NCBI RefSeq assembly: GCF_015762685.1
Contig: NZ_PEHF01000026.1
Span: 62,001 to 126,000 of the forward strand
Reading direction: 5' to 3'
Length of the DNA: 64,000 bases
From: Candidatus Symbiopectobacterium sp. 'North America'
GTDB taxonomy: Bacteria > Pseudomonadota > Gammaproteobacteria > Enterobacterales > Enterobacteriaceae
Below the pieces are notes generated by a model that did no database searches, had not been told where the DNA came from, and saw only the letters and a program-made list of their open reading frames with translations. The translations under genes and the position numbers were made by a program. This document shows, piece after piece, positions 19,358 through 28,580 of this stretch; position 1 is the stretch's first letter, and every line of letters begins with the position of its first letter.

Positions 19358-21536
19358 ATGCACAAAGCGCCTCGCTTCACACTCACGCCGCTGACACTGG
19401 ATCGTCGCGGGTTTGGTCGGTTCCGTCTCCGGCATGGTGTATGCCGCCAATGAAGATACCATCACTGTCAAAGCCACTGCCGAGCAGGAGTTAAAGCAGC
19501 AGCCGGGTGTGTCGATTATCACAGCAGAAGACATTCAAAAATCACCGCCGGTCAACGATCTGTCTGAGATCATCCGCAAGATGCCGGGAGTGAATCTGAC
19601 CGGTAACAGTGCCACAGGCGCACGCGGCAAGAACCGCCAGATCGATCTGCGCGGCATGGGGCCGGAAAATACCCTGATTCTGATTGATGGCCGACCGGTC
19701 ACCTCGCGCAACGCCATCCGCTATTCGTGGGACGGTGAACGAGACACGCGCGGCGATACCAACTGGGTGCCGGTCGAAGCCGTATAGCGCATTAAAGTAC
19801 TGCGCGGCCCGGCAGCGGCGCGCTACGGTTCCGGTACGGCTGGCGGCGTGGTGAATATCATCACCAAACGCCCCACCAATAACTGGACGGGCACATTGTC
19901 ACTGTACGGAAATCAACCGGAAAGCAGCAAGAAAGGCGCCACACGTCGCACCAATTTCACGCTGTCTGGTCCGTTGGACGGTGAAGCGCTCACCATGCTG
20001 TTGTATGGCAATATCAATAAAACCGACGCTGATGACCCAAACATTAACCATAACCAGAACGGTTCTTATGCGGCAGGCCGCGAAGGGGTGCGCAATCGCG
20101 ATATCAACACCCAACTGTCATGGAAACTGTCGCCACAACAGATTATCGATTTTGATGCGGGCTACAGCCGCTAGGGTAATATCTATACCGGAGACACCCA
20201 ATTCAGCAGTAGCCAGGCAATCCCTCAGGCGCTGGCAGAAAGTGGCGCAGAAGCCAACCGCATGTACCGTCAGAACTACGCGCTGACCCATAACGATATT
20301 TGGGATTGGGGACAATCGCGTCTCGGTTTCGCCTACGATCACACCAACAATACCCGTCTGGAAGAGGGGCTGTATGGCCGTTTTGAAGGCTCCATCACCG
20401 ATCCGGAACGTTACAACACCAGCCGCCTGGATAACTACCGCGTCAATGGCGAAGTGAACATTCCACTCGATCAGTGGCTCGAACAGACGCTAACGCTGGG
20501 TGCCGAATGGAACCGCGAGCAGTTAAATGACCCGGCTTCCAGTTCGTATACCGACAATTCAGGTGTGACACTGCCAGGATCTTCTATCGACCCCAGCCAA
20601 CGCAGCAGTAAGAATAATGCAGAGCTGAGCGCTCTCTATCTGGAAGACAACATTGAGGTTGTGCCCGGAACCAAAGTGATTTCTGGGTTGCGCTTTGATT
20701 ATCATAGCCGCTTTGGCAGCAACTACAGTCCCAGCCTTAACCTGCAACAGGAACTGGGCGAAATGTTTAGCCTGAAAGCAGGGATCGCGCGGGTGTTTAA
20801 AGCGCCAAACCTGTACCAATCATCACCTGGTTATTTGCTCTATTCACGCGGTAACGGCTGCCCGCTTACCACCGCTTATACGGAATGCTATCTGCTGGGT
20901 AATCCTGATTTAAAACCTGAAGTCAGCATCGACAAAGAGATCGGTCTGGAATTCAACCACAACGGTTATCAGGCTGGAGTGACCTATTTCCGCAACGACT
21001 ACAATAATAAAATCGTCTCGTGTACTGAACTGATCAACCCTCCTGGCACCCCCAATGTACTACGCTGGGAAAATGGTGGTAAAGCCATCGTGCTAGGGCT
21101 GGAAGCCAACCTGCGTATACCAGTAATTTCCGATGTGCTGGATTGGCGCACTAATGCCACATACATGATCGAGTCGAAAGAGAAAAAGACCGGTAACCCA
21201 CTGTCGGTCATTCCCAAATATACCGTCAATACCTTGCTGGACTGGCAGGTTACCGAAGCTGTCTCCGCTAACCTGAGTTGGACACAGTATGGCGAACAAA
21301 AGCCACGTCATACTGCCACCAACCATACGGAGCAGCGTCTTGGCCTTTCTTCGCGCACCATCGGCAGTTACGCCGTCTGGGGGGCGGGCGCAAGCTATCA
21401 GGTGAATAAAAACCTGCGCGTCAACGGCGGCATCAGCAAACTGTTTGATAAACGCCTGTACCGCGCCGCAGATGGGGCTTCGACCTACAACGAACCGGGT
21501 CGAGCCTACTATCTGGGCGTGACGACATCGTTCTAA
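19358..21536 (+). pseudogene. FepA-type TonB-dependent catecholate siderophore receptor, frameshift and two ambers
   Basis: Outer-membrane ferric-enterobactin-type receptor of about 725 codons. The plug has ITAEDIQKSPPVNDLSEIIR, MPGVNLTGNS, GMGPENTLILIDG and LRGPAAARYGSG; the barrel ends YNEPGRAYYLGVTTSF with terminal Phe. Damage: a frameshift in the signal peptide near 19398 (the second frame reads IVAGLVGSVSG); TAG 19785-19787 where FepA has Glu in xERIxVLRGP; TAG 20172-20174 where FepA has Gln in YSRQGN. Both ambers are one base from the family codon (GAG, CAG). ATG 19358 follows AAAAGGAC. Iron-controlled by the Fur box upstream. Confidence 0.92.
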
Positions 21537-21540
21537 CCTT

Positions 21541-22054
21541 TCACACTTCGGGCGCGAAACAGTGCGCCCATTCACAGCAATCATCACAACTGGGGGAGCG
21601 GCACACCAGCTCCCCTTCACTGTGCAGGCAACGCTGCCGGTAGAAGAACTTCTTCCAACGCATATTATTCACGTTGAGTGCCACCAGCGACGGAAAGCAG
21701 TCCGTCATCAATTCCCGCAGTTCCACCCGTGAATCCAGCCCCAAATCTTGCCACAAGTGATTAAACCCCAGCGAAGCGCTGGCAATGATGCGATGCATCG
21801 GTGCCACATCCTCCACCAGATGCTCACACAGCCAATTGGCAAGCTGGTCACACTCTGCTTTGCGGTGTGATTGCAACTCGGTTAACAGTATCAATCGCTG
21901 TTAATGCGCTGGCGTGAGCGACGCAGCCGACCAGCACATTTGCGCCAGCAAGGCACGCCAGGCCGCCGTGGATAGCCCCATATGTTAAGGAAAGCTGGCA
22001 GCCCCCGATTCATAGAGGGTTAACAGCCGCCGCAGCCAGTAATCCGCGCGTCAT
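21541..22054 (-). pseudogene. nifQ: NifQ, molybdenum donor for FeMo-co, two stops and a 5' frameshift
   Basis: NifQ carries Mo to the NifEN/NifH complex in FeMo-co synthesis. The C-terminal cysteine motif C-x4-C-x2-C-C-x5-C (CRSPSCDDCCEWAHC) and FNHLWQDLGL, MTDCFPSLV and NMRWKKFFYRQRCL match Klebsiella NifQ. Reading upstream in that frame gives LYESGAASFP, a TAA, HMGLSTAAW, and a second TAA before QRLILLTEL; Klebsiella has a Leu and an Arg at about these places. The only ATG near nifB's stop (22054, overlapping it) is in another frame, so the 5' end is shifted too. Last gene after nifB. Nonfunctional. Confidence 0.88.
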
Positions 22055-23454
22055 CAAGCTGCCCCTTGCGCCTTTGATTGCACTGTTTGCTGTGCTTGCC
22101 GGTCTTGCCACCAGTTGGTCAGCACCTCGGTCACGTTCTGCCAGGCCCCTTCCACACAGGGCTGAATGCCGCGCTGTTCCAACTGCTGCCAGGGGCCATA
22201 GCCAATGCGCGCACAAAATACCGCCTGCACACCCGCCAGCAGTTCCAACAGGCACGCCATGCGATCGCCATTTTCCTCTGGCGGGCAGTCTGCGCTGTCA
22301 TGGCAGTATTGCGGCGTAAAACGCTCATTGACTCGTACCACCCCAGCTGTCGACAGGCTGTATATCTGAAAACGTTGCGCATGTCCGAAATGCTGGTCAA
22401 TCACATCGCCCTGTGATGACGCCACGGCCACCAAGCAGGCGTCCGGCTCATTGGACTCACCGTGCGTCGCGATGCTGGCATGCAACTGCGCACGCTGATG
22501 CATCAACGGCGTGTAGGGCTGTGGTGTAGCAGGCAGCGCCGATAGCGGGAACTGCTGGCTGCGATCCTCGCCCAGCATACCGATTGCATCGGCACTATAT
22601 TTTTGGCAATGCGACATTTGCGGCATCGCCTGACCACAGCGAGCCCGCACGCGTGCCATGCATTCCGCATCCGGCTGCCCTTGCAGACCGAATACCGTGC
22701 CGTGTTCAGGGCGTGCAATCAGCGGCATAATGTTGTGCAAAAAAGCGCCCCACTCACGGGCTTTTTCACTGACCGCCAGCATTGAAGCCTCGTTGATCTC
22801 AGGGATCAGCATCGAGTTAATCTTGACCAATATCCCGCGCTCGGTCAGACGGCGAATGCCCTCCTCCTGACGCGCCAACAGTATTCTGCCCGCCTCTTCG
22901 CCGGTGTAGCGTTCGCCGTCTAGCCATAACCAGGCATAGATCTGTGCTGCGACGGCAGGTTCCAGCGTGTTGAGCGTCACAGTGACGTGATCGACGCCAA
23001 CGTCCAGCAGACGATCCACCGAGTCTGGCAGCAGCAAGCCGTTGGTGGACAAACACAGTTTCACATCCGGCAGTTGCTCGCGCAGTTGCGTCAAGGTGTT
23101 AAAGGTGCGCGTCATATTGGCCAGCGGATCTCCCGGCCCGGCAATACCGATCACCGACAGTTGCGGAATGGCGGCGGCCACCTGACGTGCCTGTGCCACA
23201 ACCTGTTCGGGCGTGAGCAGCGTCGATACCACCCTGGGCCGCGATTCGTTGCTGCAATCATACTTGCGGTTACAGTAGTTGCATTGCAGGTTACAGGCTG
23301 GAGCGACGGCCAGATGCATACGTGCGTAACGGTGGTGACCGCTCACCGAATAGCAAGGATGGTGGGCGGCTTTGCTGGCCTGCAACGGCGTCAACTCGTT
23401 GAATTGAGATGTCCGGCAGCCTGCGGCGACGGATGCGGAAGGAAATGCTGTCAT
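22054..23454 (-). CDS. nifB: NifB, radical SAM FeMo-co precursor (NifB-co) synthase
   Basis: Makes NifB-co from [4Fe-4S] clusters and SAM. The radical-SAM motif CNLQCNYC (C-x3-C-x2-C) and GIAGPGDPL are intact, the central part matches Klebsiella NifB, and a NifX-like domain (SQGDVIDQHFGHAQRF) forms the C-terminus. I start at MTAFPSASV (23454) because the sigma-54 promoter at 23492-23507 would put the upstream ATG at 23496 before the transcript. The frame is open over 466 residues. However the conserved C-x2-C-R-A-D-A motif reads C-x2-Y-S-A-D-A (22594-22599), losing a cluster Cys, so activity is doubtful. Confidence 0.93.
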   Translation of the reverse strand: MTAFPSASVAAGCRTSQFNELTPLQASKAAHHPCYSVSGHHRYARMHLAVAPACNLQCNYCNRKYDCSNESRPRVVSTLLTPEQVVAQARQVAAAIPQLSVIGIAGPGDPLANMTRTFNTLTQLREQLPDVKLCLSTNGLLLPDSVDRLLDVGVDHVTVTLNTLEPAVAAQIYAWLWLDGERYTGEEAGRILLARQEEGIRRLTERGILVKINSMLIPEINEASMLAVSEKAREWGAFLHNIMPLIARPEHGTVFGLQGQPDAECMARVRARCGQAMPQMSHCQKYSADAIGMLGEDRSQQFPLSALPATPQPYTPLMHQRAQLHASIATHGESNEPDACLVAVASSQGDVIDQHFGHAQRFQIYSLSTAGVVRVNERFTPQYCHDSADCPPEENGDRMACLLELLAGVQAVFCARIGYGPWQQLEQRGIQPCVEGAWQNVTEVLTNWWQDRQAQQTVQSKAQGAA

Positions 23455-23491
23455 AAGAGTGCCTACGGTTACGGAATCCTGCTTAGGCAGG

Positions 23492-23507
23492 TGCAAACGC
23501 CGTACCG
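23492..23507 (-). promoter_or_regulatory. Sigma-54 (-24/-12) promoter of nifB
   Basis: On the minus strand CGGTACG-GCGT-TTGCA matches the TGGYACR-N4-TTGCW consensus with one mismatch and exact GG-GC spacing. It lies 38-53 bp before the chosen nifB start and fixes that start. Confidence 0.85.
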
Positions 23508-23599
23508 CATGAAAATTTAATAAAAAGTGTATATAAACAGATAGATGGAATATTTTTCTGTACCGGCTATTTGTCAGGATTGTTGCAGTGATGCGACAA

Positions 23600-23615
23600 T
23601 GTCTCTAATCCCACA
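23600..23615. promoter_or_regulatory. NifA upstream activator site for nifB
   Basis: TGT-N10-ACA (TGTCTCTAATCCCACA), about 100 bp upstream of the nifB -24/-12 promoter, the usual distance for NifA binding. Confidence 0.75.
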
Positions 23616-23768
23616 ATCCCGACAATGTGTATATGTTCTTGGTGGAGTGGGACTTGACACAAGGTCATTTTTTCAATGTGTTGGTTGTCTCGCATAAAAA
23701 ATAACGCTGAGGTGGACGAGACCGCTGGGTGAGCGGCGTGAGGTTGCGGACAAACCGTCCTACTCCCA

Positions 23769-23852
23769 CCATCATTCCCTAGAAGGCGGGAATCTCTTGC
23801 CGAAGAAACGCGTTTATCCTTACAGAGATCCCCGGCTTACGCCGAGGATGAC
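23769..23852 (-). repeat. Dispersed 84-bp palindromic repeat, copy A
   Basis: Read on the minus strand it begins GTCATCCTCGGCG and ends GGGAATGATGG. It aligns without gaps to the plus-strand segment 53476-53559 with about 12 differences in 84 bases (86%). Each copy is built of two short hairpins (CCTCGGCG..AGCCGGGG and TTCCCGCC..GGGAA) around a shared ATAAACGCGT core. It resembles a REP/MITE-like intergenic element. Confidence 0.8.
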
Positions 23853-24046
23853 GAGGGGTAAAGTGACTTTGTCATCAGTCTGACGCTTCGATAAGCCAGG
23901 GGTCAGGGTGTGATGGCGTTTGAGCACCCGTGTCGGGCGCGTGCGATGCACAATGCAAATAACCTCGTTAGTTCACGCGCACGAAACCTCAGCGATACGT
24001 ACAAAAATAGGTGTCTTATATGCACCGCAGGTCTCCTGCAAAAAAC

Positions 24047-25612
24047 CTATAGCCGGTGCATGTTGATATCAAGCGTCTGGATACGGTAGGCCACCTGGCG
24101 CGGTGTCATACCCAGCAGGCGCGCCGCTTTGGCCTGTACCCAGCCGGTTTTCTCCAGCGCGGCAATCAGCCGTTGCTGCTCATCAAGCGATTGATCCAGC
24201 CAGCTCTCTTCGTGCACGGGTGCCGCCGCGCTCACTTTGGGAGCCGCTTCGCGGTGATTGAACAAAATAACATCTCTGTCGATCAGCCCGCTTTCCGACA
24301 TCACGGCGGAGCGCTCCAGACAGTTTTCCAGCTCGCGCACGTTGCCCGGCCAGCTATAGCTCATCAGCAAGCGGATTGCGCCATCGCTGATACGCAGTGC
24401 ACGGCCTTGATACTGCCCGATTTTGCGTACCAGAAAGTGTGCCAGCTCGGCGATATCCTCCTGACGTTCGCGCAGCGGCGGGAGTGCCAGCGGCATCACA
24501 TTTAGACGGTAGTAGAGATCCTCGCGAAAATGACCAGCACGCACCTCTTCCTCCAGATTTCGGTTGGTCGCGGCGATAATGCGCACGTTCACCCGTAGCG
24601 TTTCATCGCCACCAACCCGTTCCATTTCACCTTCCTGCAAGATACGCAGAAGTTTGGCCTGAAACGAGGCGCTGCTTTCGCCAATTTCATCAAGAAACAG
24701 CGTACCACCATCCGCCAGTTCAAACCGACCTTTACGCTGGCGCACTGCACCGGTGAATGCGCCTTTTTCATGACTGAACAGTTCACTTTCCAGCAGGTTA
24801 TCGGGCAAGGCAGCGCAGTTGAATTTCACAAAGGGTGCAGCGGCACGCGGCGAATGGTGATGAATGGCGTTAGCCACCAGTTCCTTACCGGTACCGCTTT
24901 CTCCCTGCACCAATACCGTGGTGTCCCAACGTGATACCTGACGGATAATCTCCATGGTTTGGCGCATTGCGGCACTTTTCCCGACCATATTTTCAAACCC
25001 GAACGGGCGCGGGGTGGCACAGACCGGAGCGCGCTCGGCGGGACTCGGCGTTTCCGCCACCGGGCGCGCAGGCTGCATCAGCCGCACAGTTTGCGCCACC
25101 ATATTGGCGACCGTTTCCAGAAAGCGCGTGCAGGCTGGAAGCCGTTCTTCATAACGCGCCATCGGTTGGGCCGCCAATACGCCGATGGGTTGGGTCTCCA
25201 CCCCAAACAGGGGCACCGCAATAAACGGCAGATTGTAGTCATACAGGCCAAGGCGATCGAGAAAGCGTTGGTCATCAGCCACCCTTGGCAACACCAGCGG
25301 TTGGTGCTGAGATAATACGGTGCCCACCAAGCCTTCTCCGGGCCGGTAGCGCACCTGACTGCCGCTGGCAATCAACTGTTCATCCGCTTGATGCAGCGCT
25401 TCCACCGTCAGCACGCCACGTTGCGTATCATAAAGGCAGATCATGCCATGTTGCATAAAGGCATCGTCATGCAATATTCGCAGCACGGATTGCAGCGCCT
25501 CACGTACATTGGTTGAGCGGCTCAAGGCACTGCTAAGACGTTGAATCTCGGTAAATTGCTGTGAAAGATCGAAACGCCACACCACAGTGCCGGTATCAGG
25601 TACGCGAGTTAT
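24047..25612 (-). CDS. nifA: NifA, sigma-54-dependent activator of nif genes (start codon changed to ATA)
   Basis: 521 codons in the order GAF domain (residues about 25-170), AAA+ domain with Walker [15 protein letters not shown], Walker [12 protein letters not shown] and R-finger region, and a C-terminal Fis-type HTH ([20 protein letters not shown]). Length and N-terminus align residue for residue with Klebsiella NifA if translation begins at codon 25612-25610, which here is ATA, preceded by GGAGG and overlapping the nifL stop. An in-frame ATG at 25663 lies inside nifL. The [13 protein letters not shown] motif reads ELFSHEK (24773-24775). Open but probably poorly made and possibly impaired. 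Confidence 0.88.
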   Translation of the reverse strand: MTRVPDTGTVVWRFDLSQQFTEIQRLSSALSRSTNVREALQSVLRILHDDAFMQHGMICLYDTQRGVLTVEALHQADEQLIASGSQVRYRPGEGLVGTVLSQHQPLVLPRVADDQRFLDRLGLYDYNLPFIAVPLFGVETQPIGVLAAQPMARYEERLPACTRFLETVANMVAQTVRLMQPARPVAETPSPAERAPVCATPRPFGFENMVGKSAAMRQTMEIIRQVSRWDTTVLVQGESGTGKELVANAIHHHSPRAAAPFVKFNCAALPDNLLESELFSHEKGAFTGAVRQRKGRFELADGGTLFLDEIGESSASFQAKLLRILQEGEMERVGGDETLRVNVRIIAATNRNLEEEVRAGHFREDLYYRLNVMPLALPPLRERQEDIAELAHFLVRKIGQYQGRALRISDGAIRLLMSYSWPGNVRELENCLERSAVMSESGLIDRDVILFNHREAAPKVSAAAPVHEESWLDQSLDEQQRLIAALEKTGWVQAKAARLLGMTPRQVAYRIQTLDINMHRL

Positions 25613-27096
25613 TTTGCACCTCCAGTCAAAACCGCAGAGAGGGGAAAGCGGAGCATAAGGCACGTGCCGCCTGCCGGACGCGATGTCAGATCGATAGCGC
25701 CCTGATGGTGCGCTACCAGCGTTTGTATCAAGCGCAACTCCATGCCCTTACCCGGTGTACTGATGGTTGCCGCTGCCGCAGCGGCATAGCGCACCTGCAT
25801 CAGGGGGACGTTGTCTTCAATATAGAGTGATAGCCAGTCGCCCTCTTCCCGCGCGTAAATCTGCACCGCCAGTGCAAAGGGAAGAGTCTCAGCGGACGCT
25901 ATCTCTGTCGACAATGCCAGCGTGCGATCGAGCCACAAACTGAGGCAGGCCAGCACCTGTGTTCGCTGACCAAATCCGGTCAGTTGCGGCGATGCCAACA
26001 CGCAGTGCAAACCGTTCAAACGGGTGTGATAAAGCGCACAGAGATCGTCCAGCAACGCTTTGACTGACCATTCATCTGCCGGTTCAAATGCCAATGATGG
26101 CCGGCAGGCCTGTAAGCGCGCCACGGCTTCTTCGCCCTCACGCCAGGCCGATTCCAGCGCCACATTGCTGCGATCCTCACCGTTAGGGCGCCGTGCCGCC
26201 GCCAGCATATTGAGCGGACAGTTAATCTGTACCAGCGCCGCATCCAGCGATTCACGGATCGCTGCCAGCAGTGTGCCGCTGGTGATCTGCTGCTTTAATC
26301 GGTCGAGTTGGCCTTGCTGTTGCTGTTCCGTACAATCGGTGATCACAATCAGCGTGCGCGGCAATGCGCTGTCGGTAAAATAGCGGTTGGCCTCCTCATT
26401 GACCCCTGGCAGCGCCCAGATGCCCAACGCAAGCCAGCGCGTCATGCCGCGCACCGACACCGGTTGTGGCCTACCCTCACGCAGCGCCGCTTTATTATTA
26501 TGATAATCCAGCACCGCCAGCAGTTCCTGTCCACCGCAATCGGCGCACAGGGTTTTGTAGGCCAGGTTATCCATGATCACGCTGTCGTTTTCATTCACCA
26601 CCACCACCGCGGCAGGGATATTGTTCAGCACCGCCGTGGTTAACGTCATGTGGTTGCGCAACCGCTGTTCGAGGGCATAGCGGGCGCTGATGTCCTTATG
26701 CATGGCCAGATAGTGTTCCAACTCCCCCTGCGAATTCACGATGGGGGTGATGTCGATATCTGCCAAGTAAAGGCTGCCATTGCCGCGTCGGTTAATCAGT
26801 TGACCGCGCCAGGCTTCCCCTTGCAGCAGGGTGTGCCACATCTCCTGATAGACCTCACGCGGCGTCTGCTGGCTCGCCAGCACGCGGTGATTTTCCCCTA
26901 ACAGTTGCGACAGTGAAAAATCCGTCAAGCGACAAAAGGCCGGGTTGGTGTAGACAATGCGCGCCTGTGGGTCCGTTAAGGAAATGGCCACCGACGATTG
27001 CTCCACCACGGTAGAAAACAGCGCCGGATGTTGGCGCGATAAATGGCTGGCAATCTCCCCCAGTGGGAAAGACTCCGTCATCAGGTTCATGGTCAT
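25609..27096 (-). CDS. nifL: NifL, redox/nitrogen-sensing anti-activator of NifA
   Basis: 495 residues. An N-terminal PAS domain, about 25-140 (SVAISLTDPQARIVYTNPAF, GENHRVLASQQTP), binds FAD in known NifL; a second PAS-like region (LNNIPAAVVVVNENDSVIMDN) and a degenerate histidine-kinase-like C-terminus (LQVLACLSLWLDRTL region, GMELRLIQTLVAHHQGAI, GGTCLMLRFPL) follow. NifL binds NifA and blocks it under oxygen or fixed nitrogen. Start at 27096 follows AAGGA. First gene of the nifLA operon. The frame is intact; the stop is TAA where an ATGA overlap with nifA appears ancestral. Confidence 0.93.
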   Translation of the reverse strand: MTMNLMTESFPLGEIASHLSRQHPALFSTVVEQSSVAISLTDPQARIVYTNPAFCRLTDFSLSQLLGENHRVLASQQTPREVYQEMWHTLLQGEAWRGQLINRRGNGSLYLADIDITPIVNSQGELEHYLAMHKDISARYALEQRLRNHMTLTTAVLNNIPAAVVVVNENDSVIMDNLAYKTLCADCGGQELLAVLDYHNNKAALREGRPQPVSVRGMTRWLALGIWALPGVNEEANRYFTDSALPRTLIVITDCTEQQQQGQLDRLKQQITSGTLLAAIRESLDAALVQINCPLNMLAAARRPNGEDRSNVALESAWREGEEAVARLQACRPSLAFEPADEWSVKALLDDLCALYHTRLNGLHCVLASPQLTGFGQRTQVLACLSLWLDRTLALSTEIASAETLPFALAVQIYAREEGDWLSLYIEDNVPLMQVRYAAAAAATISTPGKGMELRLIQTLVAHHQGAIDLTSRPAGGTCLMLRFPLSAVLTGGAK

Positions 27097-27126
27097 GGCT
27101 TATCCTTACAACAACCGACGCTGTTA

Positions 27127-27142
27127 TGTCAGGTTCGCAACA
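27127..27142. promoter_or_regulatory. TGT-N10-ACA motif upstream of nifL
   Basis: TGTCAGGTTCGCAACA fits the NifA site pattern but overlaps the likely nifL promoter and is about 260 bp from the nifF promoter. It may serve nifF at a distance, or be chance. Confidence 0.4.
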
Positions 27143-27152
27143 ATTTGTGCCA
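27137..27152 (-). promoter_or_regulatory. Degenerate sigma-54-like promoter of nifL
   Basis: Minus strand TGGCACAAATTGTTGC has both conserved elements but one base too many between GG and GC. It lies 41-56 bp before the nifL start, the expected place. Sigma-54 promoters tolerate spacing changes badly. Confidence 0.5.
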
Positions 27153-27351
27153 CGATCCGACAACCTTCTCCGGCCTGCTACCGGTGCTAATAACCATGCA
27201 AATAATGCACCTTTTATTCATTAACTCGCCTGAACATTGATCCTGATGCGGGTTTTTTCGCCATTTTACGCCTTGGCGGCGTTTTACCGGGCTTATTGCT
27301 CTGTTTTCTCGGGTGGTATCACCATCAGAATTGTCACTGATAGTGCAATAT

Positions 27352-27368
27352 TGCGCCATTAATGTGCA
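27352..27368. promoter_or_regulatory. Candidate NtrC site in the nifL-nifF region
   Basis: TGCGCCATTAATGTGCA matches 13 of 17 positions of the NtrC consensus (TGCACYANNNTGGTGCA-like). NtrC activates nifLA in Klebsiella, from sites upstream of nifL. Confidence 0.45.
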
Positions 27369-27398
27369 AATTATCGCCAATCAATCCCCATAAAAAGC

Positions 27399-27414
27399 TG
27401 GCACGATCTTCGCA
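27399..27414 (+). promoter_or_regulatory. Sigma-54 promoter of nifF
   Basis: TGGCACG-ATCT-TCGCA, consensus but for one base in the -12 element and with exact spacing, 75 bp before the nifF start. Confidence 0.8.
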
Positions 27415-27488
27415 CCCTGATAGTCACCAGAATGTGCGGATACCCACCGCCAATATTCCACTTTCATCGAGTCAGTCAGGAGCATGTT

Positions 27489-28021
27489 ATGGCGAACATT
27501 GGTATTTTTTTGGCACCGATACCGGTAAAACACGCAAGATAGCCAAGTTGATTCATCAAAAACTGGGCGATGCGGTAGACGCGCCGGTCAATATCAACCG
27601 GACAACGCTGGACAGTTTTCTGTCCTATCCCGTGCAACTGCTCGGCATGCCAACGCTGGGGCAAAGACAGCTACCGGGCATGGATGCCGGGTGCGAAGGT
27701 GAATCCTGGCAGGAGTTTATTGACGGATTATCCGGCATGGAACTGACGGACAAAACCGTTGCGCTGTTCGGTCTGGGCGATCAGGTCGGCTACCCGGACA
27801 ATTTTGTCAGCGGCATGAAAGCGTTGTATGACGCCGTGACCGATCGTGGAGCCCGCGTGGTCGGTGCCTGGCCGAGTGCCGGATACGATTTTAATACCTC
27901 TGCCGCACTGATTGACGACAAGTTTGTCGGGTTAGCCTTGGATCAGGACAACCAGTACGATCTGACCGAGGAACGGCTGTACAGCTGGCTTGAACAAATA
28001 AAAACCGCATTGGCCGCCTGA
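27489..28021 (+). pseudogene. nifF: NifF flavodoxin, one-base deletion in a T-run
   Basis: NifF passes electrons from NifJ to the Fe protein. The ATG follows GGAG and reads MANIGI as in Klebsiella; then the run ATTTTTTTGGC (T7, 27505-27511) needs one more T to give IFFGTDTGKTRKIAKL. Downstream the frame is complete to 28021: FMN-binding loop GTDTGKTRKIA, GMPTLGQRQLPG, LFGLGDQVGYPDNF and LDQDNQYDLTEERL. One indel in the seventh/eighth codon is the only defect, so a sequencing error or slippage cannot be excluded. Divergent from nifLA. Confidence 0.88.
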
Positions 28022-28035
28022 TGTGGTTATCGACC

Positions 28036-28079
28036 ACAAGGTGTGTTTCTTCACGACGAAATGCACCTTGTCTTTTTTA
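28036..28079 (+). terminator. Rho-independent terminator after nifF
   Basis: Stem ACAAGGTG/CACCTTGT with an inner TTTC/GAAA pair, then CTTTTTT at 28072-28078. Confidence 0.75.
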
Positions 28080-28166
28080 GCGTCGCCGCATTTTCCGCTT
28101 TCCCCTTCAACCGCTTCGTCATAGTCTTGATACTCACCGAGATGATTACCCCGCAAGAGAACAACC

Positions 28167-28580
28167 ATGCCTATCACTGTCCGCCCTATCACTGCTGATA
28201 GCTGTCTGCCGCTGCGTCAAAAAGAGCTGTGGCCCGATCGCCCTCTCGATTTTCTGCGTATGGAAGGCGATGAGCAGGCCCAGCATTACGGGCTCTACCT
28301 GGAGGATACGCTTGTCAGCTGTCTTTCTGTTTTCCCGCTCACAAATACGGCCCGGTAAATACGTAAATTCGCCACAGATGCCGCCTTTCAGCGGCAGGGA
28401 TATGGCAGCAGGTTGTTAACTCAGGTGTTAGAGAAACTCCAGGCGGAAGGCATCAATGACATCATGTTGAACGCCCGACTCACCGCCACAGAATTTTATG
28501 TGCGTTTTGGCTTTCAGGTGGCTGGCGAGGTGTGCCACAAAGAAGGCATCGCCTATGTGAAAATGACGAAAACGCGATAG
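28167..28580 (+). pseudogene. GNAT-family N-acetyltransferase, nonsense mutation
   Basis: 138 codons starting MPITVRPITADSCLPLRQKELWP. The acetyl-CoA-binding motif RKFATDAAFQRQGYGSRLL (motif A, Q-x-x-G-x-G/S type) and the C-terminal TEFYVRFGFQVAGEV are typical of small GNAT enzymes. A TAA at 28356-28358 interrupts just before IRKFAT; CAA is the likely ancestor. Convergent with nifM, with adjacent stop codons at 28578-28583. Klebsiella has no such gene between nifM and nifF, so it is an insertion in the standard nif order. Substrate unknown. Confidence 0.82.

Larger units (their letters stand above)
23508..24046. other. nifB-nifA intergenic region with repeat and structured segment
   Basis: 539 bp without a gene. 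It holds the NifA site, an imperfect long-range inverted pair at about 23644-23658 and 23757-23770 (TGGTGGAGTGGGAC against the complement of GTCCTACTCCCACCA) enclosing a small hairpin (CCGCTGGGTGAGCGG), the 84-bp dispersed repeat at 23769-23852, and a short GCAGG/CCTGC hairpin near 24027-24039. No open frame here resembles a known protein. Confidence 0.5.

Noticed and set aside
23497..24046. tRNA or CRISPR array in the nifB-nifA spacer
   Set aside because: The hairpins do not form a cloverleaf, and no regularly spaced direct repeats occur.
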